In this document: one piece after another, positions 35,162 through 44,941 of the stretch
Numbering within the stretch: the stretch's first letter is position 1
Layout of the letters: each line of letters opens with the position of its first letter
Assembly (NCBI GenBank): GCA_002402045.2
Contig: NVUX02000109.1
Span: forward strand, 1 to 58,685
DNA: 58,685 nt
DNA from: Paracoccaceae bacterium
Lineage (GTDB): Bacteria; Pseudomonadota; Alphaproteobacteria; Rhodobacterales; Rhodobacteraceae
Reading direction: 5' to 3'
The notes under the pieces: generated by a model
What the model saw: only the letters and a program-made list of their open reading frames with translations
Database searches by the model: none
What the model was told of the DNA's origin: nothing
Position numbers and translations under genes: made by a program

Positions 35162-35589
35162 CCCTTCGCCCCTTCCACCGTAAAGGCCCCGGCCGCTGCG
35201 GCCACAGGCTCGTCGCTTTCGTCGTAAGCTGTGGCCCGCACAAACGCGACCGAGCGCGTTACGCGGTAGCACTCGGCCTCGGCCCGCAGCCGCTGGCCTT
35301 TTGTGGCCGAGCGCATATAATCAATTCGCAAATCTATGGTTGCCGTGCCACCCATGCTTTGCGGATGGCTCACCACGGCGGTGCCCATGGCTGTATCCAG
35401 CAGCGCCGTTACCACGCCGCCATGCAGCACGCCGCTTTCCGGGTCTCCCACAAAGCGCTCATTGTATGGCAGCGAAAGCTCCGCCCGCCCTGAATGCACC
35501 GTGTCTACCCGCATATCCAAAGCGCGAGAGTGGGGGATCGCCGCAATGAACTGCCGGGCTATCATCGCTTTTTTATCGGTATCATTCAT
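35158..35589 (-). CDS. PaaI-type hotdog thioesterase
   Basis: A 143-residue hotdog-fold thioesterase with LPYNERFVGDPESGVLHGGV (about residues 38-57, HGG motif) and the DYMRSATKGQRLRAEAE strand segment. It is the first of two overlapping thioesterase genes (ATGA) and is related in sequence layout to the second, so a past tandem duplication is likely. It is divergent from mntX across 111 bases. Substrate unknown; the aromatic-CoA pathways in the window are possible clients but not linked by operon. Confidence 0.85.
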   Translation of the reverse strand: MNDTDKKAMIARQFIAAIPHSRALDMRVDTVHSGRAELSLPYNERFVGDPESGVLHGGVVTALLDTAMGTAVVSHPQSMGGTATIDLRIDYMRSATKGQRLRAEAECYRVTRSVAFVRATAYDESDEPVAAAAGAFTVEGAKG

Positions 35590-35664
35590 GAAACTGCATC
35601 CTCAGCTAATTGTGATTGCAACCATGCCAACAAACATCTTGCAATAGCCAGCGCAAATATGTAT

Positions 35665-35691
35665 TGCAAATGAGAACCATTCTCATTTGCA
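35665..35691. promoter_or_regulatory. Mur/Fur-type metal regulator box before mntX
   Basis: A near-ideal palindrome with 12-base arms TGCAAATGAGAA and TTCTCATTTGCA and a CCA centre. It combines a Fur-like GAGAA-CCA-TTCTC core with the TGCAAAT ends typical of manganese-responsive Mur boxes in alphaproteobacteria. Its right end touches the mntX ribosome-binding site (AGGAAG at 35691-35696), so bound regulator would block transcription or initiation. Confidence 0.75.
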
Positions 35692-35700
35692 GGAAGCTCC

Positions 35701-36834
35701 ATGCATAGCGCCGCCATCACCCCTCAAGTTTCTCGCGATAAATTCGGCCCGTTTCGCAGCAAACGCCTGCCCGTTGTGCTCATCTTTCTGGCTTTGGCCT
35801 TATGGCCCGGCGGACTAGGAGAGCTCACGCGTGGCCTGATGGTAGACGCTTATACGCAGGTTGCTGCTTTTGTGGCCACCACTTTGCTCATATTTTACGG
35901 GGTTGAACGGCTGTTCAACTTCGAGTTAGGCGCGGCGTTACGCAATTCAAAAGGCTGGCAAATTCCGATTTCGGCTCTGCTCGGCGCCACGCCGGGCTGT
36001 GGCGGTGCAGTTGTGGTTGTGGCGGCGTATACCTCTGGCAATGTAAGTTTTGGTGCGGTTGTGGCCGCCCTGACCGCCACCATGGGTGATGCCGCCTTTT
36101 TGCTCATCGCCGTGCGCCCAGAAATCGCGCTCATTGTGCTGCCGATCTCACTTGCTGCGGGCATCCTCACCGGCATTATCGTTGATAAGGTGAACAAAAC
36201 TGATTATCGCGGCAATGTTTCAGCCACCTGTGAGCTGGCGCCTCTTATCGGCAAAATCCGCCTGCGGGATTATGCCTATATTGCGGCCGTTATCCCCGGC
36301 CTTGCCATTGGGATCTCGCAGCTTATGCAGCTTGATCTTCACGCCACATGGGGCATTATCCTCCCAATCACCGGCTTGGCGGGCACGGCCATCGGGCTTC
36401 TTGTGTGGTCCACATCTCCAGTGCAGGCGATGACAAATGCCAAAGATGCCCCCTTTACCCGTGCGGCCGAAGAAACCAGTTTTATCGCGATTTGGGTTAT
36501 CGGCGCGTATCTCGCCTATGATTACATCGTGGCCTTTAGTGGCGTAGACCTAAAAGAACTCTTTGCCTCGGTCGCGCCGTTGCTGCCCCTGATGGGCGTG
36601 CTTATCGGGCTTATTCCGGGCTGTGGGCCGCAAGTTTTGGTCACTACGATGTACGTCAACGGCCTTATTCCCTTCGCCGCCCTCATGGGTAATGCGATCT
36701 CGAATGACGGTGACGCCCTGTTTCCCGCCATCGCGCTTAACCCCAAAGCTGCGATTATGGCAACGCTTTATTCCACGATTCCCGCGGTGATCCTTGCTTA
36801 TGGGTTTTATGTCTTGGCTCCCGATTTCGGGTAA
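35701..36834 (+). CDS. mntX: MntX-type manganese transporter
   Basis: A 377-residue membrane protein with about ten hydrophobic segments. An internal duplication shows in two GCG motifs: GATPGCGGAV near residue 95 and GLIPGCGPQVLVTTMYVNGL near residue 303. This matches the ArsP_2/DUF2899 family, annotated either as a heavy-metal exporter or, in Roseobacters, as the Mur-regulated manganese importer MntX. The Mur/Fur-type box overlapping the ribosome-binding region favours the importer, because a metal-loaded repressor would shut it off when metal is plentiful. An efflux role cannot be excluded from sequence. Confidence 0.75.
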   Translation: MHSAAITPQVSRDKFGPFRSKRLPVVLIFLALALWPGGLGELTRGLMVDAYTQVAAFVATTLLIFYGVERLFNFELGAALRNSKGWQIPISALLGATPGCGGAVVVVAAYTSGNVSFGAVVAALTATMGDAAFLLIAVRPEIALIVLPISLAAGILTGIIVDKVNKTDYRGNVSATCELAPLIGKIRLRDYAYIAAVIPGLAIGISQLMQLDLHATWGIILPITGLAGTAIGLLVWSTSPVQAMTNAKDAPFTRAAEETSFIAIWVIGAYLAYDYIVAFSGVDLKELFASVAPLLPLMGVLIGLIPGCGPQVLVTTMYVNGLIPFAALMGNAISNDGDALFPAIALNPKAAIMATLYSTIPAVILAYGFYVLAPDFG

Positions 36835-36875
36835 GCGCTTGTGACTCAACAGATAAATTCGCACGGCGTAAGTAA

Positions 36876-36891
36876 TTTACGTTAACGTCAA
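36876..36891. promoter_or_regulatory. Candidate LiuR operator
   Basis: TTTACGTTAACGTCAA is a near-perfect palindrome with core ACGTTAACGT (36879-36888). It matches the published type of LiuR motif for MerR-family regulators of branched-chain and fatty acid oxidation in proteobacteria. It lies 75 bases upstream of the MerR gene, so autoregulation and control of the operon are likely. Confidence 0.65.
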
Positions 36892-36966
36892 CTTCCCCCC
36901 TTGAAATGTAAGTCTTTTCCTGCCATCCTTATGGTAACGAAAAGAATTTAAGGGGAGAAACTGACT

Positions 36967-37362
36967 ATGAGCGACCCAAGATTTACCATCGGCGAAATGT
37001 GCGAGGCGTTTAGCGTAACGCCCCGCACCCTGCGTTTTTACGAATCAAAAGAGCTGCTTTACCCCCAGCGCATCGGGCAAAAAAGACTTTTCACCAAGTC
37101 TGACCGCGCCCGCCTCAAGCTCATCCTGCAAGGCAAGCGCTTTGGTTTCAGCCTTGAGGAAATCCGGCAACTGCTGGAGCTTTACAACATTGACGATCAA
37201 CAAAACACGCAGCTGACCCGCACCTATGAGCTGGGCCTAGAGCGCCTTGCCGCCATGAAAGCCCAGCGTGATGAGCTAACCAACGCCATTGAAGATTTAA
37301 CAGAACAGCTTAGCTGGGTCGAAACCGCGCTCAATGAGCGCCGCCTTAAAGCCGCCGAATAG
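36967..37362 (+). CDS. MerR-family regulator (LiuR-like)
   Basis: A 131-residue MerR protein with a winged helix (about residues 6-75, TIGEMCEAFSVTPRTLRFYE) and a C-terminal coiled coil (about 80-125). No metal-binding cysteines are present, which argues against metal sensing. It leads the acyl-CoA dehydrogenase, thiolase and FadJ-type genes, 9 bases before the first. This fits LiuR, which senses acyl-CoA intermediates and represses beta-oxidation genes. A candidate operator of the LiuR type lies upstream of its start. Confidence 0.87.
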   Translation: MSDPRFTIGEMCEAFSVTPRTLRFYESKELLYPQRIGQKRLFTKSDRARLKLILQGKRFGFSLEEIRQLLELYNIDDQQNTQLTRTYELGLERLAAMKAQRDELTNAIEDLTEQLSWVETALNERRLKAAE

Positions 37363-37371
37363 GAGCATACC

Positions 37372-39150
37372 ATGCCAATTTACACCCCCCCGCAAAAAGA
37401 CATGGAATTCATTCTGCACAATGTGCTGAAAATTCACGAGTCCACCACCCCCGGCTATGACGAGCTAGAGCCAGATTTCACCAGCGCCATCCTGGAAGAA
37501 GCCGGCAAAATCGCTCGCGATGTGATGGCCCCCCTGAATGCAGTGGGCGACCGCGAAGGCTGCACGCTGGAAAACGGCGTTGTCCGCACACCTAAAGGCT
37601 TCAAAGAAGCCTTTGACACCCTGCGCGAAGGCGGCTGGACAGGCCTTGATTTGGACCCAGAATATGGCGGCCAAGGCATGCCATATGTAATAAACGCAGC
37701 TGTGGGCGAAATGCAGGCGGGCGCAAATATGTCGCTCAATATGTACCCGGGGCTGACGCACGGGGCCTATTCGGCCATTCATGCCCATGCCACTGAGGAC
37801 CTAAAGCAAAAGTTCCTCCCTAAAATGGTGACGTGTGAGTGGACCGGCACCATGAACCTGACCGAGTCCCATTGCGGTACTGATCTGGGCATGTTGCGCA
37901 CCAAAGCCGAGCCTTCAGGCGACGGCAGCTACAAGCTCACCGGCCAGAAGATATTTATATCGGCGGGCGAGCACGATATGGCGGATAACATCATCCACCT
38001 CGTGTTGGCCAAAATCCCCGGTGGGCCAGAGGGCGTGAAAGGCATTTCGCTATTTATCGTGCCAAAATTCCTTGTGAAGGATGACGGCAGCCTTGGCGCA
38101 CGTAACAGCGTGGCTTGTGGCAACTTAGAAGAAAAAATGGGTATCCACGGCAATTCAACCTGTGTGATGAATTTTGATGCTGCCGAGGGCTATCTTGTAG
38201 GCGAGGCCCATAACGGCCTGCGCGCTATGTTTACCATGATGAACGAAGCCCGTGTTGGCGTGGGCCTACAAGGCCTGAGCCAAGCGCAAGCCGCCTATAC
38301 CAACGCTGTGGAATATGCCCGCGACCGCCTTCAAGGCCGGGCCGTAACCGGCACGCAAAACCCCGATGGCCCCGCTGATCCGCTGATCGTACACCCCGAT
38401 ATTCGCCGCGCGCTAATGGACCAAAAAGCCTTTATCGAAGCTGGCCGCGCGTTCTTGCTATGGGGCGCCACGATGATAGATGCCCACCACCGCAGCGACG
38501 ACAAAGCCGCCAATGGCCTTGTTTCCCTGCTCACACCCGTGATGAAGGGCTTCCTCACCGATAAGGGGTTTGAATGCACTGTGCAGGCCCAGCAAATTTT
38601 CGGCGGCACTGGCTATATTGAAGAGCAAGGCATGAGCCAATTTGTGCGCGATGCCCGCATTACCATGATCTATGAAGGTGCCAACGGCGTGCAAGCGCTT
38701 GACCTTGTGGGCCGCAAGCTGGGCTCCGGTGGCGGCAAAAACGTGATGGCGTTTTTTGACCTAATCAAAGAATTCATCAAAGATAATGCCGAAAACGAGG
38801 TACTAAAGGATGACTTTCTAGAGCCGCTGAAGGCCGCCAGCAAAGACCTACAAGCCGCCTCGATGTTCTTTATGCAGCACGGCATGAAAGACCCGAATGC
38901 CGCGCTGGCTGGCTCCACCGATTTCCTCCACCTGTTTGGCCACACCTGCCTTGGCCTAATGTCGGCGCAAATGGCAAAGGCGGCCCAAGAGGCGCTGGAT
39001 GCGGGCACAGCTGACGAAAAATTCATGCAAAATAAGCTGGTCACCTGCCGCTATTATATGCAACGCTTGCTGCCAGAAACCGGCCTGCGGCTGGCGCGCA
39101 TCACCAGTGGTGCCACCCCCGTAATGGCCCTTGCCGCCGAGGATTTTTAA
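37372..39150 (+). CDS. Acyl-CoA dehydrogenase with C-terminal domain (FadE/DmdC-like)
   Basis: A 592-residue FAD-dependent acyl-CoA dehydrogenase. The start region [19 protein letters not shown] and the C-terminal extension (about residues 465-590) place it in the Acyl-CoA_dh_C group with DmdC and fatty-acid FadE-like enzymes. FAD segments [15 protein letters not shown] and [14 protein letters not shown] are clear, and the catalytic glutamate is kept in IYEGANGVQ. As the first enzyme of the MerR-led operon it should introduce the trans-2 double bond. A role with 3-methylthiopropionyl-CoA is conceivable because a DmdB-like ligase lies further downstream. Confidence 0.9.
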   Translation: MPIYTPPQKDMEFILHNVLKIHESTTPGYDELEPDFTSAILEEAGKIARDVMAPLNAVGDREGCTLENGVVRTPKGFKEAFDTLREGGWTGLDLDPEYGGQGMPYVINAAVGEMQAGANMSLNMYPGLTHGAYSAIHAHATEDLKQKFLPKMVTCEWTGTMNLTESHCGTDLGMLRTKAEPSGDGSYKLTGQKIFISAGEHDMADNIIHLVLAKIPGGPEGVKGISLFIVPKFLVKDDGSLGARNSVACGNLEEKMGIHGNSTCVMNFDAAEGYLVGEAHNGLRAMFTMMNEARVGVGLQGLSQAQAAYTNAVEYARDRLQGRAVTGTQNPDGPADPLIVHPDIRRALMDQKAFIEAGRAFLLWGATMIDAHHRSDDKAANGLVSLLTPVMKGFLTDKGFECTVQAQQIFGGTGYIEEQGMSQFVRDARITMIYEGANGVQALDLVGRKLGSGGGKNVMAFFDLIKEFIKDNAENEVLKDDFLEPLKAASKDLQAASMFFMQHGMKDPNAALAGSTDFLHLFGHTCLGLMSAQMAKAAQEALDAGTADEKFMQNKLVTCRYYMQRLLPETGLRLARITSGATPVMALAAEDF

Positions 39151-39153
39151 CGT

Positions 39154-40338
39154 ATGAGCTTCACCAATCTGCCCTCCCCGTGGATGACCGACGAGCATAA
39201 AATGCTCGAAGAAATGACCCATTCTTTCTTTCAGGAAAAGTGGCAGCCAAAATATGCAAAATGGCGCGCGCAGGGGCAGATGGACCGTGACAGTTGGTAT
39301 GAAGCCGGCGAGCTCGGCCTGCTCTGCGCCTCCATCCCCGAGGAATACGGCGGCGCGGGCGGTGATTTTGGCCATGAAGCCGTGATTTATATGGTGGCCG
39401 CGCGCGAGAACCTCGCGAGCTGGGGCAATGGCATTCATTCCGGTATCGTTGCGCATTACATTCTGGCCTATGGCACCGAAGAGCAAAAACAGCGCTGGTT
39501 GCCAAAAATGGCCACCGGAGAGCTGGTGTCAGCGCTGGCCATGACCGAACCTTCGTGCGGGTCAGACATACAGCGGATAAAAACCCGCGCGGTGAAAGAC
39601 GGTAATACCTACCGCTTAAACGGGGCCAAAACATTCATCACCAACGGCCAACACGCGGACCTAATATTGGTGGCGTGTAAAACCGGCGACGATGAAGGGG
39701 CCAAGGGCATCTCACTGATCATGCTGGAAACGAAGGGCGCCAAAGGCTTCACCCGCGGCCGCAACCTCGACAAAATCGGCCTGAAATCAGCCGATACCTC
39801 AGAGCTGTTTTTTGACAATGTAGAAATTCCGCCTGAAAACCTACTTGGCACCGAGGAAGGCCAAGGCTTTTACCAGATGATGAGCCAGCTCCCACAAGAG
39901 CGCCTGATCATCGGGGCAAGTGCCGTGGGTGCCATGGAAGCCGGTGTGGCGATGACCATTGAATATTGTAAAGAGCGCGAGGCTTTTGGCGGCCCGCTCA
40001 CACAATTCCAAAACACTCGGTTTAAGCTGGCCGAAGCCAAAACCAACACCGTGATCGCCCGCACGTTTTTCGATAGCTGCCTGTCAGCCCACCTCGCCGG
40101 CACTCTTACAGTCGAAACCGCCGCAATGAGCAAATATTGGCTAACAGACTTGCAATGCAAAGTGCTGGACGAATGCCTGCAGCTGCATGGCGGTTATGGC
40201 TATATGATGGAGTATCCGATTGCCGAAATGTGGACAGATGCCCGCGTGCAACGCATTTATGGTGGCACTAACGAGATCATGAAAGAGCTGATATCGAGGA
40301 GCTTGTGCTGGCCTGTAATGCCAAAATACAAATATTGA
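39154..40338 (+). CDS. Acyl-CoA dehydrogenase
   Basis: A 394-residue acyl-CoA dehydrogenase of the shorter type. FAD segments [17 protein letters not shown] and [10 protein letters not shown] are intact. The usual YEGT catalytic site reads IYGGTNEIM, with glycine at the glutamate position; the base is probably the glutamate in QLPQERLII near residue 250, as in long-chain and isovaleryl-CoA dehydrogenases. It starts 3 bases after the first dehydrogenase gene, so two chain-length or branch-type specificities are combined in one operon. The split of substrates is not visible. Confidence 0.9.
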   Translation: MSFTNLPSPWMTDEHKMLEEMTHSFFQEKWQPKYAKWRAQGQMDRDSWYEAGELGLLCASIPEEYGGAGGDFGHEAVIYMVAARENLASWGNGIHSGIVAHYILAYGTEEQKQRWLPKMATGELVSALAMTEPSCGSDIQRIKTRAVKDGNTYRLNGAKTFITNGQHADLILVACKTGDDEGAKGISLIMLETKGAKGFTRGRNLDKIGLKSADTSELFFDNVEIPPENLLGTEEGQGFYQMMSQLPQERLIIGASAVGAMEAGVAMTIEYCKEREAFGGPLTQFQNTRFKLAEAKTNTVIARTFFDSCLSAHLAGTLTVETAAMSKYWLTDLQCKVLDECLQLHGGYGYMMEYPIAEMWTDARVQRIYGGTNEIMKELISRSLCWPVMPKYKY

Positions 40339-40396
40339 CCTGGGCATCTTTTCTGCCCAGATACTCAAATCCCGCCCCCACCACAGGAGCCGCCCT

Positions 40397-41023
40397 ATGA
40401 AACTCTATTGCTTCGCCCAATCTGGCAACGCCTACAAGGTTGCGAATTATCTTAACGTGACGAACACCCCGTGGGAGGCGGTCTTTGTTAACTTTTTCAT
40501 GGGCGAATCCCGTAGCCCGGAATTCCGTGCAATCAACGAAATGGGCGAAGTGCCTGTTTTGGTAGATGGGGATACCACCCACACACAATCCGGCGTGATC
40601 CTTGATTATCTGATCGAAAAAACCGGTAAATACGCCCCTGCCATAGGAGATGAGCGCGAAGTGCTGCGCTGGGTTTTATGGGATAACCACAAAGGCTCTA
40701 GCCAGTTTGGCATGACCCGCTTCATTGCCAATTTCTTGCCCGAAAAGCACCGAAACGCCGATGTGATCGCCTTTTCTATCGGCCGCTGCCAAGCCGCGCT
40801 TGCCACGCTTAACGCCCATCTTGAGGGCCGCGACTGGATGGTGGGCACCACGCCCACCGCCGCTGATTTTTCCTGTAGCTCTTACCTGTTTTATGACGAG
40901 CCTTTCGGCATGGACCGCAGCCTTTACCCCCATATTGAAAGCTGGCTGGAAAACATCCGCCAGCTTCCCCACTGGAAACACCCTTATGATTTGATGCAGG
41001 GCCACCCCCTGCCACAGAAATAA
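40397..41023 (+). CDS. Glutathione S-transferase family protein
   Basis: A 208-residue cytosolic GST: thioredoxin-like N-terminal domain (about residues 1-80, MKLYCFAQSGNAYKV with Ser9 as the candidate catalytic residue, the cis-proline in EVPVL, and the TQSGVILDYL end) and an all-helical C-terminal domain (YLFYDEPFGMDRSLYPHI). The ribosome-binding site AGGAG is present. A GST inside a beta-oxidation operon suggests removal of reactive enoyl or electrophilic side products, or chaperoning of an acyl intermediate; neither is shown by sequence. Confidence 0.88.
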   Translation: MKLYCFAQSGNAYKVANYLNVTNTPWEAVFVNFFMGESRSPEFRAINEMGEVPVLVDGDTTHTQSGVILDYLIEKTGKYAPAIGDEREVLRWVLWDNHKGSSQFGMTRFIANFLPEKHRNADVIAFSIGRCQAALATLNAHLEGRDWMVGTTPTAADFSCSSYLFYDEPFGMDRSLYPHIESWLENIRQLPHWKHPYDLMQGHPLPQK

Positions 41024-41035
41024 CCGGAGGATATT

Positions 41036-42247
41036 ATGAACGAAGCCTATATCTATGACGCTGTGCGCAGCCCGCGTGGCAAAGGCCGCAAGGATGGCTC
41101 GCTAAACGAGGTCACTTCTGTGCGCCTTTCAGCCGACATTCTGAATGCACTGGCCGAGCGTAACAACCTTGATACCGAAGCGGTGGAAGACGTAATTTGG
41201 GGCAATGTGACCCAAGTGATGGAGCAAGGCGGCTGCCTTGCGCGCTCGGCCGTGCTGCTTTCAGACTATGCCGAAAGCGTGCCGGGGCTGAGCATTAACC
41301 GTTTTTGCGCCAGCGCTATGGAAGCGACCAATCTGGGCGCTATGCAAATTCGCGGTGGGGCCGGGCAGGCTTATGTAACCGGCGGTGTGGAAATGATGAG
41401 CCGCGTGCCGATGGGCGCTGACGGCGCTGCCGTGGCAGTGGACCCTGAGCTGGCACACAAGATTTATTTTGTGCCACAAGGCATTTCGGCCGATATTATC
41501 GCTACTGAATATGGCTTTTCTCGCGCGGACGTAGACGCTTATGCCGTGGAATCCCAGCGCCGCACCAAAATCGCTCAAGATGAGGGCCGTTTTGATAAAT
41601 CCCTGATCACCATCAAAGACCGCAATGGCCTTACGATTTTGGGCCGCGACGAGTTTCCGCGCCCAACCACCGACATGCAATCGCTTGGCGGCCTCAAGGC
41701 GGCGTTTAAGGATATTGGCGAAAACATGCCCGGCTTTGACGCGGTGGCGTTGCTAAAATATCCGCATTTGGAAAAGATCAACCACGTACACCACGCGGGA
41801 AATTCCTCGGGCATCGTTGATGGTGCGGCTGCAATTCTGGTGGGCTCAAAAGAGTTTGGCGAGAAGTATGGCCTTACGCCTCGCGCCCGCATTCGGGCCG
41901 CGGCCAAAATCGGCACAGACCCAACCATCAACCTCACCGGCCCCGTGCCCGTGACCGAGAAAATCCTTGCCGAAGCGGGCATGAGCATTTCAGATATTGA
42001 TCTTTTTGAAGTCAACGAAGCTTTTGCTGCCGTGGTACTGCGCTTTATGCAGGCGTTTGATGTGGACCACTCCAAGGTTAACGTAAACGGCGGGGCGATA
42101 GCGCTTGGCCACCCGCTTGGGGCCACAGGTGCCATGATTATCGGTACAGCACTTGATGAGTTAGAGCGCACCGGCAAAGGCACCGCCCTCGCCACGCTTT
42201 GTGTGGCGTCCGGCATGGGTGCGGCTACCATCATCGAGCGGCTATAA
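41036..42247 (+). CDS. fadA: Acetyl-CoA C-acyltransferase (FadA-like)
   Basis: A 403-residue thiolase with the nucleophilic Cys91 (INRFCASAME), the histidine in GGAIALGHPLG and the second cysteine in CVASGMGAA, all intact. It should catalyse the last step of beta-oxidation. A strong GGAGG ribosome-binding site precedes the ATG. It sits with the FadJ-type multifunctional enzyme, separated only by a cupin gene with which it shares a one-base overlap (TAATG). This is the second thiolase in the window, distinct from the one at 4840-6033. Confidence 0.92.
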   Translation: MNEAYIYDAVRSPRGKGRKDGSLNEVTSVRLSADILNALAERNNLDTEAVEDVIWGNVTQVMEQGGCLARSAVLLSDYAESVPGLSINRFCASAMEATNLGAMQIRGGAGQAYVTGGVEMMSRVPMGADGAAVAVDPELAHKIYFVPQGISADIIATEYGFSRADVDAYAVESQRRTKIAQDEGRFDKSLITIKDRNGLTILGRDEFPRPTTDMQSLGGLKAAFKDIGENMPGFDAVALLKYPHLEKINHVHHAGNSSGIVDGAAAILVGSKEFGEKYGLTPRARIRAAAKIGTDPTINLTGPVPVTEKILAEAGMSISDIDLFEVNEAFAAVVLRFMQAFDVDHSKVNVNGGAIALGHPLGATGAMIIGTALDELERTGKGTALATLCVASGMGAATIIERL

Positions 42248-42741
42248 TGCCGATTATCAAAATTGATGAACTGCCACTGGTAAAAGGCGCGGATGGCATT
42301 GGCTACCCGCCGCCTTTTGACCAAAACTGCGATCTTTTTGAATCAGCAGATATTGGTAGCAAGGCGGGGCTAACCCAGTTCGGCGTTGGCATTGAAAAAC
42401 TACTGCCCGGTGGCATGTCTTCCCAGCGCCACTGGCACGAGCACGAGGACGAGTTCCTGTATCTGTTATCTGGCGAGCTGGTTCTGGTTGAAAACGACGG
42501 GGAGCATATCGTGACAGAGGGCACGGCCATCGGCTGGAAAGCCGGTGATTCAAACGCCCACCATCTGATCAACAAAACCAGCGAGCCCGCCTTTTTCCTG
42601 ATCATCGGCACCCGTGCAAAGCGGGATGTTTGCCATTATCCGGATATTGACCTGCTTTATACCCGTGATGACGGGGACAGCAAATATACCCGCAAAGACG
42701 GCTCGCCCATTGATTCAACCTCAACCGAGGAAACAAAATGA
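42247..42741 (+). CDS. Cupin-domain protein
   Basis: A 164-residue single-domain cupin. The metal-binding cluster HWHEHEDE lies at residues 62-69, with the second cupin motif GDSNAHHLINKT around 100. The start at 42247 is chosen for the TAATG overlap with the thiolase stop; its own stop overlaps fadJ by ATGA. Related cupins bind Mn or Fe, but most are uncharacterised. Strict coupling to fadA and fadJ on both sides points to a role linked to beta-oxidation, such as handling of a side product; this is inference. Confidence 0.85.
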   Translation: MPIIKIDELPLVKGADGIGYPPPFDQNCDLFESADIGSKAGLTQFGVGIEKLLPGGMSSQRHWHEHEDEFLYLLSGELVLVENDGEHIVTEGTAIGWKAGDSNAHHLINKTSEPAFFLIIGTRAKRDVCHYPDIDLLYTRDDGDSKYTRKDGSPIDSTSTEETK

Positions 42742-44936
42742 CCCAACAATTTTTCTATGATGTAGACAGCGACGGCGTGGCCACAATTACGTGGAACCAG
42801 CCGGAAACCACCCTAAACCTAATGACCTTTGAAGGCTTTCAGCAGCTCGACGGCTTTGTCGACGACGCGCTGGCGGATGATGCCGTGAAGGGCATTATTA
42901 TCACCTCTGCCAAAAAAGATTTTGCCGGCGGGATGGACCTGAAGGTGCTGGCCAAAATGCGCGAAGACGCGGGGGCTGACCCTGCCAAAGGCATTTTTGA
43001 TGGCATAATGGGAATCCACCAGATTTTGCGAAAAATCGAGCGGGCTGGCATGGAGCCGAAAACCAATAAAGGCGGCAAGCCTGTGGCGTGGGCTAGCCCC
43101 GGCACCTCGGCGGGCATTGGCACCGAGATCGCGCTTTCGTGCCATCGCCGCTTTGTGGCCGATAACCCCAAGGCTAAAATTGGCCTGCCAGAAATTCTGG
43201 TTGGCATTTTTCCGGGCTCCGGCGGCACCACCCGCATGGCGCGGATGGTTGGCCTCATGATGGCCGCACCCTCATTGCTTGAGGGTAAAATGATGCCCCC
43301 CGCCAAGGCTAAATCAGCCGGAATGATTGACGAGGTTGTGCCAAGCGATGAGCTCATGGCCCGCGCCAAAGACTGGGTTCTGAATGCGTCGCATGACGAT
43401 ATTATTAAACCTTGGGACAAAAAGGGCTACAAAATGCCCGGCGGTGCGCCGTATCATCCTGCCGGTTTCATGACATATGTGGGCGCGGCGGCCATGATCC
43501 ATGGTAAAACCCAAGGGGTTTATCCTGCGGCCAAAGCCATGCTTTCGGCAATTTATGAAGGCGCGCTGGTGGATTTCGATACCGCCATCCGCATTGAGGC
43601 CCGCTGGTTCACCAGCATCATGCTCAATCCGTCATCTGCCGCCATGATCCGTTCGATCTTTGTAAACAAAGGCGAGCTGGAAAAGGGCGCGGTTCGCCCG
43701 AAAGACATTCCGGACCAGCGGGTGAAAAAGGTTGGCATCATGGGCGCTGGCATGATGGGCGCTGGCATTGCGATTGTATCGGCCATGGCGGGCATTGAAG
43801 TGGTGCTGATTGACCGTGATCAGGCGGCGGCTGACAAGGGCAAAGCCTATGTTGAGAGCTACTTGGATAAAGGCATCAAGCGCCGCAAAACCACGCCGGA
43901 AAAGAAAGAAGCCGTGATGGCACTTATTACCGCCACCGCTGATTATGAGGCGTTGAAAGGCGCGGACCTGATCGTGGAAGCGGTGTTTGAGGATGTGGGC
44001 ATTAAGGCCGAAGTGACCGCCAAGGTGGAAGCCGTAGTTGGGGAAGATTGCATCTTTGCCACCAACACCTCAACCTTGCCGATTGGCGAGCTGGCCAAGG
44101 CCAGCAAACGCCCTGAGCAGTTTATCGGCATTCACTTCTTTAGCCCTGTAGAGCGTATGCTTTTGGTGGAAATTATTAAGGGTGCAGAAACCGGCGACCG
44201 TGCTGTGGCCAAGGCGCTGGATTACGTGCGCCAAATTCGCAAAACTCCGATTGTGGTGAATGACGCACGGTTCTTCTACGCCAATCGCTGCATTATCCCC
44301 TACATCAACGAGGGCCTGCGTATGGTGCGTGAGGGCGTGGCTCCGGCCATGATTGAGAACGCCGCCAAGCAGCTCGGCTTCCCGCTTGGGCCGCTTCAGC
44401 TAAATGATGAAACCTCGATTGACCTTGGCGTGAAAATCGCCAAAGCCACCAAGCTGGCGATGGGTGACAGCTACGATAATAGTGCCGACGAGGTGTTGTT
44501 TAAACTCTACGCCGAAGGCCGCCTTGGTCGCAAATCAAACGCTGGTTTTTATGATTATGATGAAAAGGGCAAGCGCGCCTATCTTTGGGAGGGCTTGGCT
44601 GAAAACTGGCCAGTGGCCGATGAGCAACCCGATTTTATGGATGTAAAACATCGCCTTGCCATGGTGCAAACCCTTGAGGCCGTGCGCGCTTATGAGCAAG
44701 GCGTGCTAGAAGATATCCGCGAGGGCGATGTGGGCGCCATTTTGGGCTGGGGCTTTATGCCGTGGTCTGGCGGGCCGTTTAGCTGGCTGGATATTTTGGG
44801 TGCTGACCAAGCGGTGGCGATCTGTGATCAGCTTACCGAAGCCTGCGGGCCGCGTTTTGAAGCGCCAAAAATGCTGCGAGACATGGCCGCGAAGGGCGAA
44901 AGCTTTTATGGTAATGCGGCCAAAGACGTCGCTTAA
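42738..44936 (+). CDS. fadJ: Multifunctional enoyl-CoA hydratase/3-hydroxyacyl-CoA dehydrogenase
   Basis: A 732-residue fusion enzyme performing the middle two steps of beta-oxidation. The N-terminal crotonase domain (about residues 1-250) has DFAGGMDLK and SPGTSAGIGTEIA. The Rossmann motif IMGAGMMGAG lies near residue 332, then the catalytic histidine in GIHFFSPVE. Two C-terminal HCDH domains follow, ending in GWGFMPWSGGPFSWLD. Length and order match FadJ/FadB. It is the last gene of the operon, coupled by ATGA to the cupin gene and followed by a strong terminator. Confidence 0.94.
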   Translation: MTQQFFYDVDSDGVATITWNQPETTLNLMTFEGFQQLDGFVDDALADDAVKGIIITSAKKDFAGGMDLKVLAKMREDAGADPAKGIFDGIMGIHQILRKIERAGMEPKTNKGGKPVAWASPGTSAGIGTEIALSCHRRFVADNPKAKIGLPEILVGIFPGSGGTTRMARMVGLMMAAPSLLEGKMMPPAKAKSAGMIDEVVPSDELMARAKDWVLNASHDDIIKPWDKKGYKMPGGAPYHPAGFMTYVGAAAMIHGKTQGVYPAAKAMLSAIYEGALVDFDTAIRIEARWFTSIMLNPSSAAMIRSIFVNKGELEKGAVRPKDIPDQRVKKVGIMGAGMMGAGIAIVSAMAGIEVVLIDRDQAAADKGKAYVESYLDKGIKRRKTTPEKKEAVMALITATADYEALKGADLIVEAVFEDVGIKAEVTAKVEAVVGEDCIFATNTSTLPIGELAKASKRPEQFIGIHFFSPVERMLLVEIIKGAETGDRAVAKALDYVRQIRKTPIVVNDARFFYANRCIIPYINEGLRMVREGVAPAMIENAAKQLGFPLGPLQLNDETSIDLGVKIAKATKLAMGDSYDNSADEVLFKLYAEGRLGRKSNAGFYDYDEKGKRAYLWEGLAENWPVADEQPDFMDVKHRLAMVQTLEAVRAYEQGVLEDIREGDVGAILGWGFMPWSGGPFSWLDILGADQAVAICDQLTEACGPRFEAPKMLRDMAAKGESFYGNAAKDVA

Positions 44937-44941
44937 AAAAC

